From contig OX453276.1 of NCBI GenBank assembly GCA_949710005.1, forward strand, positions 28,290,613 to 28,354,612: DNA of 64,000 bases. The letters run 5' to 3'. Position 1 is the first letter of the stretch. Each line of letters begins with the position of its first letter. The notes below the pieces were generated by a model. That model was given only the letters and a program-made list of their open reading frames with translations. It was not told the origin of the DNA and ran no database searches. Below are positions 28,301-37,087 of this stretch, piece by piece. The position numbers were made by a program, and so were the translations under genes. Source of the DNA: Ricordea florida (taxonomy: Eukaryota; Cnidaria; Anthozoa; Corallimorpharia; Ricordeidae).

Positions 28301-28582
28301 AACATCTTGTGTATATACAGCTGAGGTTACTGCCCATTTAAAACACTCATGATCCTTATAATTCTTAACATTGATGATTGCCTTCTTGGATGCTAATTTT
28401 GATGGTAGTGGAAAATATGAACTTCCAGAAAGAGGTTCAAAAGGGTCGATGAAGATATCAAAGAATAGTACATGATCGAATACCCAACCGGATTTGTTCT
28501 TTAAAAATTCCTCAAATAATACAAGTTGATAATTTGTTAATATATTGAATAAGTCTGATAAATCGGTTGATTCAGTAATCAT
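25355..28582 (-). CDS. Protein-primed family B DNA polymerase
   Basis: 1075 residues. The N-terminal block (KDHECFKWAVTSAVY ~97; FDWSGMEFPVS ~130) is typical of cnidarian Polinton PolB. A C2HC zinc-finger-like site CLRCFNSFNSKASLEKHIEYC lies near 190. Exonuclease motifs: ExoI VYADFES (~251-257), ExoII HNLSGYDAHL (~398-407), ExoIII YHDLYLMSDVLLLAD (~575-589). A CHICEGELG…DHCHLTGKYRGAAHNECN zinc/HNH-like insert is near 351-384. Polymerase motifs: A region DANNLYGGGM (~679), B NNSVFGKTMEN (~816) and C FTDTDSL (~912). The exonuclease acidic residues and the DTDS pair are intact, so it looks functional. The ATG overlaps the stop of the upstream gene (ATGA). Confidence 0.96.
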   Translation of the reverse strand: MITESTDLSDLFNILTNYQLVLFEEFLKNKSGWVFDHVLFFDIFIDPFEPLSGSSYFPLPSKLASKKAIINVKNYKDHECFKWAVTSAVYTQDVHPERLNKKMRENSNNFDWSGMEFPVSPEQIDKFEKKNPYAINVLGYDGDVYPLRISKKIGVHMINLILISNDKTKHYCWIKNISRLLSSQVNNSQHKREFCLRCFNSFNSKASLEKHIEYCSTNEEVKIVMPKDKDGNPMYIYFKNFNRKMRVPFVVYADFESSPEKIHTCSPDESKSFTKQYQKHKPSGFCYFIKCFDDNIFKPKLVKYTAKSPDEDIAQIFVDKLELDIKEIYNRFKFSNKEVEMTENDEIVYKNATNCHICEGELGEYKVLDHCHLTGKYRGAAHNECNLNYKIPKFFPVIFHNLSGYDAHLFIKNLGTSKGNINCIPNNEEKYISFTKQIVVDTFINKEGKQVDVNRDIRFIDSFKFMSTSLDKLVDNLTKCGKCDVCRGVLDGSKCLSPTDKNIDEMKNYFRDKTNMMLRKGVFPYDWFDGLDKLNATQLPPKDAFYSKLNNEDITEDNYQHAKTVWETFNMKTMREYHDLYLMSDVLLLADVFENFRDVCSKNYGLDPAWYFTAPGLAWDAALKLTKVNLELLTDIDMLLMFEKGIRGGVSMISTRYGKANNPYMDEYDPNQPTKYNTYLDANNLYGGGMSKPLPTHGFRWMTDQEIKNWKNIPCILEVDLEYPHHLYDLRNDYPLAPERLVVNKVEKLIPNLNNKTKYVVHRETLKLYESLGLKVTKIHRGITFKESTWLKPYIDLNTNLRAKAANDFEKDFFKLMNNSVFGKTMENIRNRVDVRLVTNKKDAKKLISKPNYQHRTIFCENLVAIHMKKTKLVFNKPVYLGMCILDLSKTIMYNFHYNYIKPKYDVKAKLLFTDTDSLAYEIETDDFYRDISPDVREMFDTSNYPKNHPSGIETGVNKKVINMFKDEAGGKQIAEFVGLRAKLYSYRMDNGEEIKKDKGVKTSVVKKTISFDNYKDCLFNKEPQMRKMNVIRSHKHDVYTETVNKVALSADDDKRIICEDGIHTFAHGYYRFKT

Positions 28583-29301
28583 TTCTGCTTTTTGGAAGGA
28601 AAGGATATAGCCATTTCATCGATATCTCCATCATCAAGATTTTCTTTTATGAACAAACACGCTAACATAAATTTAGTCTTGATTGGTTTCTTTTGCTGTT
28701 TAATGAGATCTATAACTTTTGGTTTTATTTTAGCGATGAACTTCTTTTCATCACCACCTTTATTTCCATCTATCTTGTAGCTTTTCAAATAGCCCCTCAT
28801 CGCTGATTGAAATTCTTTTGGAGTGAAATCTTCTTCTTCTTCTTCTTCTTCTTCTGCAGTTAAATAATCTTCTTCTTCTTCTTCTTCTTCTTCTTCTTCT
28901 TCTGCAGTTAAATAATCTTCTTCTTCTTCTTCTTCATTAAATGCACGATTTACAATATTTTTGATAGGTTTTGGGATATAAGATATAATCAAGTCTGAAA
29001 TTTTTTTAATACCTTCCCTAACTGAATTGTTATCTATTCCTAATAAATCTTTTAATGATTCAAACAGTGATTTTCTAGGTTCTGGAATTGGTCTTTGCGG
29101 TTGGTTGGGGATATTATTAGTTCTAGGGTCTGGGATAGGTGGGGTTTGGATAGGTCTTTGTGATTGGTTGGGAATATTAGTTCTAAGTTCTGTCACATTA
29201 CCCAACGCTTTGATAAGTTGATCTTTATTCATTCTAGAATATCCTATAATATTCCGCTCACTGGCAAGTTGTTTCAGTTGTTTTACGGTTTGCTGTTCCA
29301 T
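28579..29301 (-). CDS. 240-aa SAP-like, acidic Polinton protein preceding PolB
   Basis: Residues 1-34 (MEQQTVKQLKQLASERNI…) repeat the SAP-like N-terminus of the gene at 16163 because both lie in the TIR. A Pro/Gln-rich linker with duplicated IPNQ..RPI units follows, then three blocks of poly-Glu separated by EDYLTAEE. The C-terminal domain (~165-232: FTPKEFQSAMRGYLKSYKID …KTKFMLACLFIKE) resembles a domain often found before Polinton PolB or in related proteins. It may be the region that yields a terminal or DNA-binding protein, but that is inference. The gene overlaps polB by 4 nt and the Glu runs are a GAA triplet repeat. Confidence 0.82.
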   Translation of the reverse strand: MEQQTVKQLKQLASERNIIGYSRMNKDQLIKALGNVTELRTNIPNQSQRPIQTPPIPDPRTNNIPNQPQRPIPEPRKSLFESLKDLLGIDNNSVREGIKKISDLIISYIPKPIKNIVNRAFNEEEEEEDYLTAEEEEEEEEEEEDYLTAEEEEEEEEDFTPKEFQSAMRGYLKSYKIDGNKGGDEKKFIAKIKPKVIDLIKQQKKPIKTKFMLACLFIKENLDDGDIDEMAISFPSKKQK

Positions 29302-29945
29302 CTTTCTTACTAATATTCATTCCTTTAAATCATTATTCAAATTTAAATTTATTTTAGAAACTTTATGAAAATTCTTGATAAAATCTCTGAGAAATCTCTG
29401 ATAAAAAATTAGACTTAGAATTTAAAAATTCTTGATAAAATCTCTGAGAAATCTCTGATAAAAATTAGACTTAGAATTTAAAAATTCTTGATAAAATCTC
29501 TGAGAAATCTCTGATAAAAATTAGACTTAGAATTTAAAAATTCTTGATAAAATCTCTGAGAAATCTCTGATAAAAATTAGACTTAGAATTTAAAAATTCT
29601 TGATAAAATCTCTGAGAAATCTCTGATAAAAAATTAGACTTAGAATTTAAAAATTCTTGATAAAATCTCTGAGAAATCTCTGATAAAAATTAGACTTAGA
29701 ATTTAAAAATTCTTGATAAAATCTCTGAGAAATCTCTGATAAAAATTAGACTTAGAATTTAAAAATTCTTGATAAAATCTCTGAGAAATCTCTGATAAAA
29801 AATTAGACTTAGAATTTAAAAATTCTTGATAAAATCTCTGAGAAATCTCTGATAAAAATTAGACTTAGAATTTAAAAATTCTTGATAAAATCTCTGAGAA
29901 ATCTCTGATAAAAAATTTGTCCAAAAATCGGTAAAATACTACATC
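29254..29945 (-). repeat. Right Polinton TIR with ~10 copies of the 56-bp unit
   Basis: Inverse of the left TIR. Ten spaced attcttgataaaatctctga units lie between 29371 and 29915 (56-57 bp each). The TIR includes the TTTAAAGG motif (29318-29331) and the first codons of the 240-aa gene. The ends …ATCGGTAAAATACTACATC are inverse to the left end. Confidence 0.92.
29318..29331 (-). promoter_or_regulatory. GATTTAAAGGAAT motif before 240-aa gene/polB unit
   Basis: Same sequence as at 16131-16146. It would drive the 240-aa gene and, through the ATGA overlap, polB. Confidence 0.5.
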
Positions 29946-29951
29946 AACATC
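29946..29951 (+). repeat. Polinton target-site duplication, right
   Basis: AACATC, equal to 15686-15691. Confidence 0.75.
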
Positions 29952-30010
29952 ATTAATTCCAAAATGCGGTGCTGTCATAGCAGCTTGAAAGGAAAAGGCA
30001 AGAAACTTAC

Positions 30011-30092
30011 CACTGCACTGGTCGGATAGAGTTATGCTGTCTATAGCGATAAACCCAAGAGGAGATTGACTAGCAACGCCATCAATTACAAT
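30011..30092 (-). CDS. MAM-domain-like exon
   Basis: On the minus strand an 82-nt exon is bounded by acceptor caatttgcag and donor gtaagttt. It reads IVIDGVASQSPLGFIAIDS followed by ITLSDQCSG, the last part of a MAM domain (I.iEG..G.....IaiDdI.l....C). It is opposite in strand to the LRR gene and only 65 bp from the Polinton end. No neighbouring MAM exon was found, so it may be an isolated or inverted remnant of a host gene. Confidence 0.55.
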
Positions 30093-30159
30093 CTGCAAAT
30101 TGTAAAGCAGGAACGTTTAGCTTATCAGCACAACTAAAGAACAAACCCACCGCACTGCC

Positions 30160-30453
30160 ACAAGAGAAAATGAGGAAAGAGAACATAACCCCGTCTGATA
30201 TGATAAGAGAAAATGAGTAAAGAGAACATGACCCCGTCTGATATGATAAGGGCGGGACAGAATCTATTTATATCTCGTTCCATGGCTCCCCGGTTTCCAG
30301 ATGGCGCATTGCAATTACAACCACGTGATGAGAAGGACATCAGCCATTGGTCAGTTAAAATAGTTTCCGGATCTAAAGATAGATTCTGTTCCCTTATCAT
30401 AGTAAGAGAACCCAGTATGGAAGATGCGTTCTCTTACCTCATTTTCTCTTGAT
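30160..30453 (-). mobile_element. Single-unit MITE: compact relative of the array-bearing element
   Basis: About 294 bp. One terminus reads aagagaaaatgaggtaagag… through ttctcttactatgataaggg (one 69-bp-type unit) and the other reads aagagaaaatgaggaaagag…gataaggg. The middle contains the unique segment shared with 2813-2997 and 37088-37303. This shows the ancestral form with one unit per end. Confidence 0.8.
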
Positions 30454-30809
30454 TTGTGCGATCATTGTCAAGAAAATTTTTTTTTTTGTAAATGCCTTAT
30501 TTTGTTTATATAAAAAAAGAAACAGGATAAAACATGGTCGCTTGGAGGTATAGAATTTCTCTTCGCGTGTTCGAGTCAAAATTTCTTTCCTTCGCTGCAC
30601 TCACGTGTGACATATCAATTTAAACACTCGAAGCCGTGCGCCGGTTTATTATTGTTTATTTTTTTTTAGAAACCTGGATTCGAATCAAATAGCATTCCTG
30701 GACAAGGGAGCGTTTAGCCGGGCGAACCTGAATGGCGGAATGTAAGCTATTCTATTTAAATCTGCTGTTCATGTTCAAGCTAATAGTAAATGATTGCACC
30801 TCGTTACAG

Positions 30810-30872
30810 GTTTTTACAGACTAATATAAATACTAGTGTAGTCAGGGCTATGAAAGTTCTGCGGAAATGCAT
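30810..30872 (+). pseudogene. Possible decayed LRR exon
   Basis: After the acceptor cgttacag the frame reads FLQTNINTSVVRAMKVLRKC, like the start of an LRR exon in the right phase. It is shorter than 72 nt and the donor position shows GA instead of GT. Likely decayed or spurious. Confidence 0.3.
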
Positions 30873-31683
30873 GACTGCGATCGTTGTAGGAAATTCAATT
30901 CTTCCACTGCGTATTGCATCAGAAGAATGGCTCGCTGTCTTAGCATTAAAAAGGTCGTGCAATCGTAAATAAATGACATAGACACTTGTAAGTGTTGAAT
31001 CGCATAATTGAGAAGCGAAGATATTACAGACATTAAATCTGGAACAGATAGCCGTGAATACTATGCTGCATTTTGCTACAAGAGTTAGTTGACACAGCGC
31101 CAGACCTTGTATTAAGGCAACAGCCATTGATCGCAACATCGCAAAGAACCGCAGAGCGCCGTTTTAAGCTCATCATTTTGACTCGCACGGTTTTACAATA
31201 TACATATGATGTGTCCATAAGTCATTCTTTCTCGATAATACTGTTATCAATCTAGAAAGAGAAGATGACAGCGCAGGCCTTTTTTTGTTGATGTCTTTGT
31301 TTCAAATCGAGGCTCTACCATTGCGCAGTGCATTCTGTTCCTCTGAAAGCGAGGCCCTTCCAGAGCGGAGAGCATTGTGATTCGCTGAAAACGAGGCTCT
31401 ACCACAGCGCAAAGCATTGTGGTCCGCTGAAAACGAGTCTAGAACCCTTGGCAAAATCTCTTTGCCTACCTTTCTTTTAAGTTTTAATTATGAATTGCTG
31501 CTCCGCTCCCCCAACAAGTATTAACCAATAACAGCGTGCGTACAATATCTCCAATTTCAGAATAAATAAACTTTGATCTTGTTTACATCATTAAGGGATC
31601 TAACCTCGCGGTGTAACCTAACACTGCGTTGTAGTGTGCTTCAAACAGATTATTTCTGCCAACACTAATTATAAGCACAAGAA

Positions 31684-31860
31684 AATGGATAAATCAAACG
31701 AGTTGATTAAGTAAGTTATACCACCGTAAGGTAAAAAGGAGGTGCTGACGTTTCGAGCGTTAGCCCTTCGTCGGAGGGACGACGAAGGGCTAACGCTCGA
31801 AACGTCAGCACCTCCCTTTTACCTTACGGTGGCATAACTTACTTAATCAACTCGTTTGAT
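31684..31860. mobile_element. Head-to-head palindromic Penelope-like segment with hammerhead-like motif
   Basis: Two ~80-nt arms are reverse complements about a centre at 31772. They contain ggtgctgacgtttcgagcg and its inverse. The strand containing cgacgaaGGGCtaacGCTCgaaacgtc has the spacing of a hammerhead core: a stem GGGC/GCTC with loop taac, then GAAAC GTC, preceded by C-GACGA. This resembles ribozymes reported in Penelope-like element LTR-type repeats. The usual CUGANGA has C at the U position here, so activity is doubtful. A flanking block caccagtttctttagaaact is shared with 36110 and 40680. Confidence 0.55.
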
Positions 31861-32303
31861 TTACCCATTTTCTTGTGTTTCAACTTCCCACCGACGCAGC
31901 ACCAGTTTCTTTAGAAACTATCCCCACAATACTAATTATAAGCACTCATGTAGACTGCGAGCTGTTTGTTGTTTTCTATTTCTTCGAGCGTGCAGTGAAA
32001 TGCGCGAAACTGAGTCTGCGAGCCGCAAGAAACGTGGGTGCAGATTAGGAAGAAGTTACCTGAAGGCGCAAACTGGTGATTATGGCTTTAAGTCATAATT
32101 GTTCACATTTATTCTCTGAAATTAAGGGGAATAGTGGCAAAATATTTTACCGAGCTGCGACGTAGAAGGGTAAATATTTCTAAAGCCACTATTTACCGAG
32201 AATGCAGGGAGTAATTCAAGGTAAATATCCCGAGATAGTGAACCATCCATATTCAGGGTCAAAATATCAAGGTTCCCGAGTTTATATATACTAACGTTCA
32301 ATA

Positions 32304-32467
32304 CAGTCAAACCCCACTATCTAGAACTCTCAAGGAAAACGAAAAATAGTTTGAGATAGCGGGGCTTCGAGAAACCGACGGTAAACGACGACTGAACGAA
32401 ATCAATCCGAGGTAAATGAGTGTCAGTTCGAGATAGCGGGAAGTTCGAGATAACCAAGGTTCGACTG
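32304..32467. mobile_element. 164-bp pogo/Tigger-type MITE
   Basis: TIR CAGTCAAACCCCACTATCTA with inverse AACCAAGGTTCGACTG, flanked by TA on both sides. The 'cagtc.aacc' end and TA target are typical of Tc1/mariner-pogo MITEs. The interior is gttcgagatagcggg-type. Confidence 0.75.
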
Positions 32468-32572
32468 TATTTTATTTACCCAAAGTAAATAAATTTTATA
32501 TCACTTTATTTGTATTTTTTATTGCTAAAGGAAAATCTCCTCACCGACATTATCCTTTTCCTGCTATTTCAG

Positions 32573-32650
32573 CTCGATTTCTCGTAATCGTCTAAGGCGA
32601 ATTGAGGAAGGGACATTCCGCCATTCTGGAACTATCAACTTAAAGGCATT
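32573..32650 (+). CDS. LRR exon 4
   Basis: 78-nt exon (acceptor ctgctatttcag, donor gtaagt), phase 2 at both ends. It reads SISRNRLRRIEEGTFRHSGT then INLKAL, a slightly long LRR with the LxxNxLxxIxxgtF core. It follows the 22.8-kb intron that contains the inverted-repeat element and the Polinton. It is the next piece of the receptor-like gene. Confidence 0.7.
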
Positions 32651-32824
32651 GTAAGTAAGGAAATTCTGTGCACCATTTTACCATGTGCATTGCGAGGCTG
32701 TCGTGGGAAGCCACGTCAGCAACCAGCGCAAGTTTTTTATTTAAGATAGACATTAATTTTTTTTTTTGTAAGGTTATAGTTATAAAGTTCGACAAATGTT
32801 ATTGTCCAAGCTTCGTTTTGAGAG

Positions 32825-32960
32825 ATTAGGGACCGTTCATTTTGTACGAGGGAGGGGAGGCTGGTGGGATTTAAGTAGGGAGGCAAGCGAAGAAAACGGC
32901 TTTTGAGCGGGAACCACCCCAAAAAATTAGGGAAAAGTAGGGTCACGTGAATTTTTTTTA
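32825..32960. mobile_element. Fragment of G-rich MITE family
   Basis: tagggaccgttcattttgta...gaggctggtgggattt...agggtcacgtga resembles the MITE in the right arm (13004-13360). Only one end is clear. Confidence 0.5.
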
Positions 32961-33423
32961 GCAATATTATAGTACAATTAATCCAAAATTGACTTTTCTT
33001 TCTTTTGATTTGTGCTTTCTGCTAAACAGCCCTGTATAGTATTGGAAATTGTAAATATTGTCTTCACAATCACGTAAAGTAAGGAAAATATGAAGTCTTA
33101 AAATACGCCATCGTCATTATTTCAGAACCCTTTTACTTTGACATTCAGATCCTAGCATTATGCAGAACGTTTGTTCCATGAACCCAGTTCAGTGGCCTTG
33201 CTTCCGCGAGTCTCCTCCTAGTCTCCAGTGGTAAAGAGTCGGAATTAGTAATCGGAAGGTCGTAGATAAGTACGACTTCTATCGGAAGAATTCGGATTTG
33301 CTTTTTTTCCGAGTTTGCCTGAGACAGTGCCGAAAAATACATCTTTCAAGGTTGAGCCCGTTTCGAAAAACTATCCTAGTCATGTACAAATGCCGCTAAA
33401 CTTGCGTCTTAATTGGCTTGCAG

Positions 33424-33492
33424 GTTTTTATCTGGCAACATGCTTGAGAACGTGGAAAATATGGCCTTAAGAATCTGGCTTGTTGAACATAT
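33424..33492 (+). CDS. LRR exon 5
   Basis: 69-nt exon (acceptor gcttgcag, donor gtaagt), phase 2. It reads FLSGNMLENVENMALRIWLV then EH(M). The LSGNxLxxV start is LRR-like; the second half is irregular. In-frame link between the exons at 32573 and 34791. Confidence 0.6.
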
Positions 33493-33779
33493 GTAAGTAG
33501 TAACATTTTCTTTTGTCACTCGCACGTTTTTTTTTAAGTTTGATGCCCTCTTGCTTTTGGGAAAAAAGAAAAAAATTATTGTGTCTCACATGACCTTCAA
33601 AAACTTTGCAACTTTCGAAGAAGTGAACATGCTGTGTACTTATTGCCTGAGTGGGATATCGTATGGAATATTGCACACTTTATTAGGGTAGCAACACCCA
33701 GACGTAATAAATTGATCATGAATAACATAATCATTGACTGATTGAGTAATCAACTGATATGTCACTGAGTATGATCAAT

Positions 33780-34265
33780 GGGTACTCGAAAATTTTGGGG
33801 CCTCTCGATTATTTATCGATGACATAGACGAGTCGATAATGTGATCGATTTCTCGTAGATTATCTTTTGATTATCTGTTGATTTGTCACTGATTATTCAC
33901 CAGGAGTCCATGGGCTCCTGTTATACACTCATTATAATTCGTCACATCTCATACAATTTTCTAGCAATTCGATTATCATAGCTTACTTCCTGTGATAAAA
34001 CCTTACGTTAATGATTCGTGACGATGTGATAATTGGCAAAGAGGAATTGAACAAGCAAGGTTAAACTGGACAATTAAATGAATTCATAGGCAACCAAGGG
34101 AGTTATCTTTCTTTCTGTTTTTTTCGATTTGGTATGATTGTTTGAAAATTTTGTGGCCTATCGATTATTCATCGATTACTCATTCTATATCAAATATAAT
34201 CAATGACAAATCATCTGATTCACCATCGATTACCTATTAACTAATAATTGATGTCATTGAATCAT
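33780..34265. repeat. AT-rich cgattatt/atcgat repeat region
   Basis: Two related blocks (33786-33920 and 34140-34262) share gaaaattttg.ggcct.tcgattatt, followed by atcgat- and tgatttgtcactgatt-type words. Probably two copies of an AT-rich MITE-like repeat. Confidence 0.5.
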
Positions 34266-34790
34266 TCCGTCTGGAAAAAAATTGAGCCTGTTCGTTGGCT
34301 CTTCAGTACACCTATCTCGTGATTCGTATGCGCGCGCAGTGTTAGTGCTCTTGAGCTATTAAAGACGATTTGTTGCGATTGTCTTTGCACGATGACCAAA
34401 ACTCATCAAGTAAAACATTCGTTGAACCCATTGTATGGCCCAGTTGGTATTTTTTTGGCTATTGCATAATATGAAATAATGCAGGAGCCAATATGTCAAA
34501 GGAAACACGATTGGTTGAGTGAGTGAAGGAGCCAGTCAACGCGTGCCTAGTATTTAGCCAGTCACAATGCAAAATACAATTCGCTGTTATATCGATTTAT
34601 TTTTAAACTCATAAGAGAATATATAAAAGTAATGAAATCGAGGAAAGGCGATACGTATGGCAAAAAGGTCCGAATAAACTTAATAAATGCAGTAATGGCA
34701 TGCATGCAATGCTTGCCTATTTTTCAGTCATTGTAAATCGGTCAAGAGAAAACAATGGCAATAAAACCTTTTTAATATATCTATTTGTAG

Positions 34791-34862
34791 GTTTCTCGAT
34801 GACAACAAGATTCAAGCGATTACAAGAACAGCTTTGTATGGATTGAATAACCTTATATTTTT
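34791..34862 (+). CDS. LRR exon 6
   Basis: 72 nt, acceptor ctatttgtag, donor gtgagt, phase 2. It reads FLDDNKIQAITRTALYGLNN then LIFL, a regular LRR (LxxNxIxxIxxxaLxgLxxLxxL). Confidence 0.78.
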
Positions 34863-34869
34863 GTGAGTA

Positions 34870-35574
34870 TAGCACCTCGAGTGAATCAAATCCCTAGGAA
34901 TTACCACTCTCTTAGTTTGTTAATTAGACGTAGATGTTGCGATGTAACAGTCTGATAAATAAATAAATAGATAAGCCTGTTTTCTCTGTCCGTGCAGAAA
35001 CGAATGACAAACGTACTTCCGCTACAAACTCAACTATTTATTGAAACTGGCAACTAAAATAATTCGAGTAGTCTACAAAGGGAGCGATTGCTAAACTTAA
35101 ATATACTCTAAGCGCTAACAAGCTATCCTTTAACTTTAAAACTAGATAGCCTCAGTCACCACTTGACGGTTTAACTCACGAACTCCTTTGAGATATATCC
35201 ACTTGAGAGCAAACAACTTTAATTCTTCTTTGAATAGCTTCTTCAGTCACGGCGAACGGCGCGATCTCCAAACAACTTTTGACTAGTTTAGACTTACTCC
35301 GAGGGTCCGTACGTAACTGTATAGCTCTGTGACGACGTTTCTTATATATATATTCAGAGACAGTTCTAGAACATTCGAAAGATTACGACAATAGCTATTT
35401 AAAGAAGGTTACTTTACTTGTTTATATCATGTTGGTGTGTTCTAGAATTCTCTAGAAGATTGCGTGACTACGCAGACATCCGCATACTTAACAGGTTCCA
35501 GAAACTTCTCATAATACAGAACATATATACTAACTCCGCCGAATGTTTCCTTGACAAATCTGCTACCCCACTCT
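34870..35574. other. Intron, no feature recognised
   Basis: Stretch between LRR exons 6 and 7 with no supported exon. Short restriction-like palindromes near 35430-35460 only. Confidence 0.35.
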
Positions 35575-35660
35575 GGATATATATATATATATGCGTTATT
35601 GACCAACCATGAGGTCAAGATGGCTACATATTGTTTAAGTCGCGCTTTTATTGACCGAGT
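35575..35660 (+). repeat. Interspersed repeat, TATATGCGTTATTGAC family
   Basis: tatatatgcgttattgaccaaccatgaggtcaagatggctacatattg then ttttattgacc. Same family as 836-925. Confidence 0.55.
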
Positions 35661-35775
35661 TACGTTGTGAGCTTAACGTACTCTTCATAGAACAAAAACA
35701 ATTTCAACTTGCCTTAATCAAACATGTTACATTTGATCATTTGTTACAATTTTTGTGTCTCCTAATCTTTTACAG

Positions 35776-35847
35776 GAGTTTGTCTGGAAACCCAATAGAG
35801 GTCATAGAAAAAACGCATTTGCAATCCCATTACTTAAGACTGTGTAT
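35776..35847 (+). CDS. LRR exon 7
   Basis: 72 nt, acceptor cttttacag, donor gtaact, phase 2. It reads SLSGNPIEVIEKTHLQSHYL then RLCM. The LSGNPIEVI start is LRR-like; the end of the repeat is degenerate. It joins in frame to the exon at 37573. Confidence 0.65.
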
Positions 35848-36019
35848 GTAACTGATTTAAATGTCAGGTACTAGTCAGGGGTGTTCCTTGGCATTTTCAG
35901 TTTGTAAGCCCTGCTTGGCCAACCGATTTAATGCAACTTTTTGAAAAATGTACTTTATACCGTAACGACTTGTATGCTCATACTCATTTGCTTAAACACA
36001 AGAAATTGCGATAATGAAA

Positions 36020-36165
36020 CAAATTGATAAAGTAAGTAATACTACCGTAAGTCAAAAAGGAGGAGCTGACGTTTCGAGCGTTAGACCTTCGTCGCTCCTA
36101 ATGTTTCAATTCCCCACCGACACAGCACCAGTTTCTTTAGAAACTATCCCCACAACATTATTTGC
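36020..36165 (+). mobile_element. Penelope-like repeat segment, single arm
   Basis: gataaagtaagtaatactac...gagctgacgtttcgagcgtt...cttcgtcg then caccagtttctttagaaact. It matches one arm and the flank of the palindrome at 31684-31930. Confidence 0.6.
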
Positions 36166-36417
36166 ATTAAGGCAGATACGCGCCTGCCTGTTATGATTTA
36201 TGATCGAATGCTATTGAAATTCGGTCTCCTGCCTTTCTTGCATCACAATAAAGAGTGCTCAGGCTAGAACCAACTCAGTAAGAAATCTAACCATTAAATT
36301 AAGGAATTTAACTCTTTAATAAAGCATTCATTGTTTGAGTGGATTTGGGGATATCAAATGCATTTGAATCATTCGCAAGACCAATAAGTACATTTCTACA
36401 AAATATTATCATTATTC

Positions 36418-37087
36418 AAGAGAAAATGACATAAAGGAAGGCATCTTCCATACTGGGTTCTCTTACTATGATAAGGGGACAGAATCAAGAGAAAATGAGG
36501 TAAGAGAACGTATCTCCCATACTGGGTTCTCTTACTATGATAAGGGGACAGAATCAAGAGAAAATCAGGTAAGAGAACGTATTTTCCATACTGGGTTCTC
36601 TTACTATGATAAGGGGACAGAATCAAGAGAAAATGAGGTAAGAGAACGTATCTTCCATACTGGGTTCTCTTACTATGATAAGGGGACAGAATCAAGAGAA
36701 AATGAGGTAAGAGAACGTATCTCCCATACTGGGTTCTCTTACTATGATAAGGGGACAGAATCAAGAGAAAATCAGGTAAGAGAACGTATCTTCCATACTG
36801 GGTTCTCTTACTATGATAAGGGGACAGAATCAAGAGAAAATCAGGTAAGAGAACGTATCTTCCATACTGGGTTCTCTTACTATGATAAGGGGACAGAATC
36901 AAGAGAAAATGAGGTAAGAGAACGTATCTCCCATACTGGGTTCTCTTACTATGATAAGGGGACAGAATCAAGAGAAAATGAGGTAAGAGAACGTATCTTC
37001 CATACTGGGTTCTCTTACTATGATAAGGGGACAAAATCAAGAGAAAATGAGGTAAGAGAACCTATCCTCCACGCTGGGTTCTCTTAC
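36418..37087 (+). repeat. 69-bp tandem array, about 10 units
   Basis: Same unit and orientation as the 939-2812 array (aagagaaaatgaggtaagag…ggggacagaat), with variants tctcccat and cag/gag. Open on the minus strand for 214 codons as a by-product. Confidence 0.9.

Larger units (their letters stand above)
15692..29945. mobile_element. Polinton/Maverick element, 14.25 kb
   Basis: Bounded by TIRs (…AGTATTTTACCGATTTTTGG) and 6-bp AACATC duplications. It encodes protein-primed family B DNA polymerase, a D,D,E integrase, an A32/FtsK-like packaging ATPase, a major capsid protein and about ten small proteins, with spacers of only tens of bp. All recognised genes are open, which implies recent insertion. 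Its gene block is AT-rich, intron-free and dense, unlike the host flanks. It lies inside a 22.8-kb gap between LRR exons. Confidence 0.95.

Noticed and set aside
36396..37040. 214-codon minus-strand frame
   Set aside because: Same 69-bp array, second locus.
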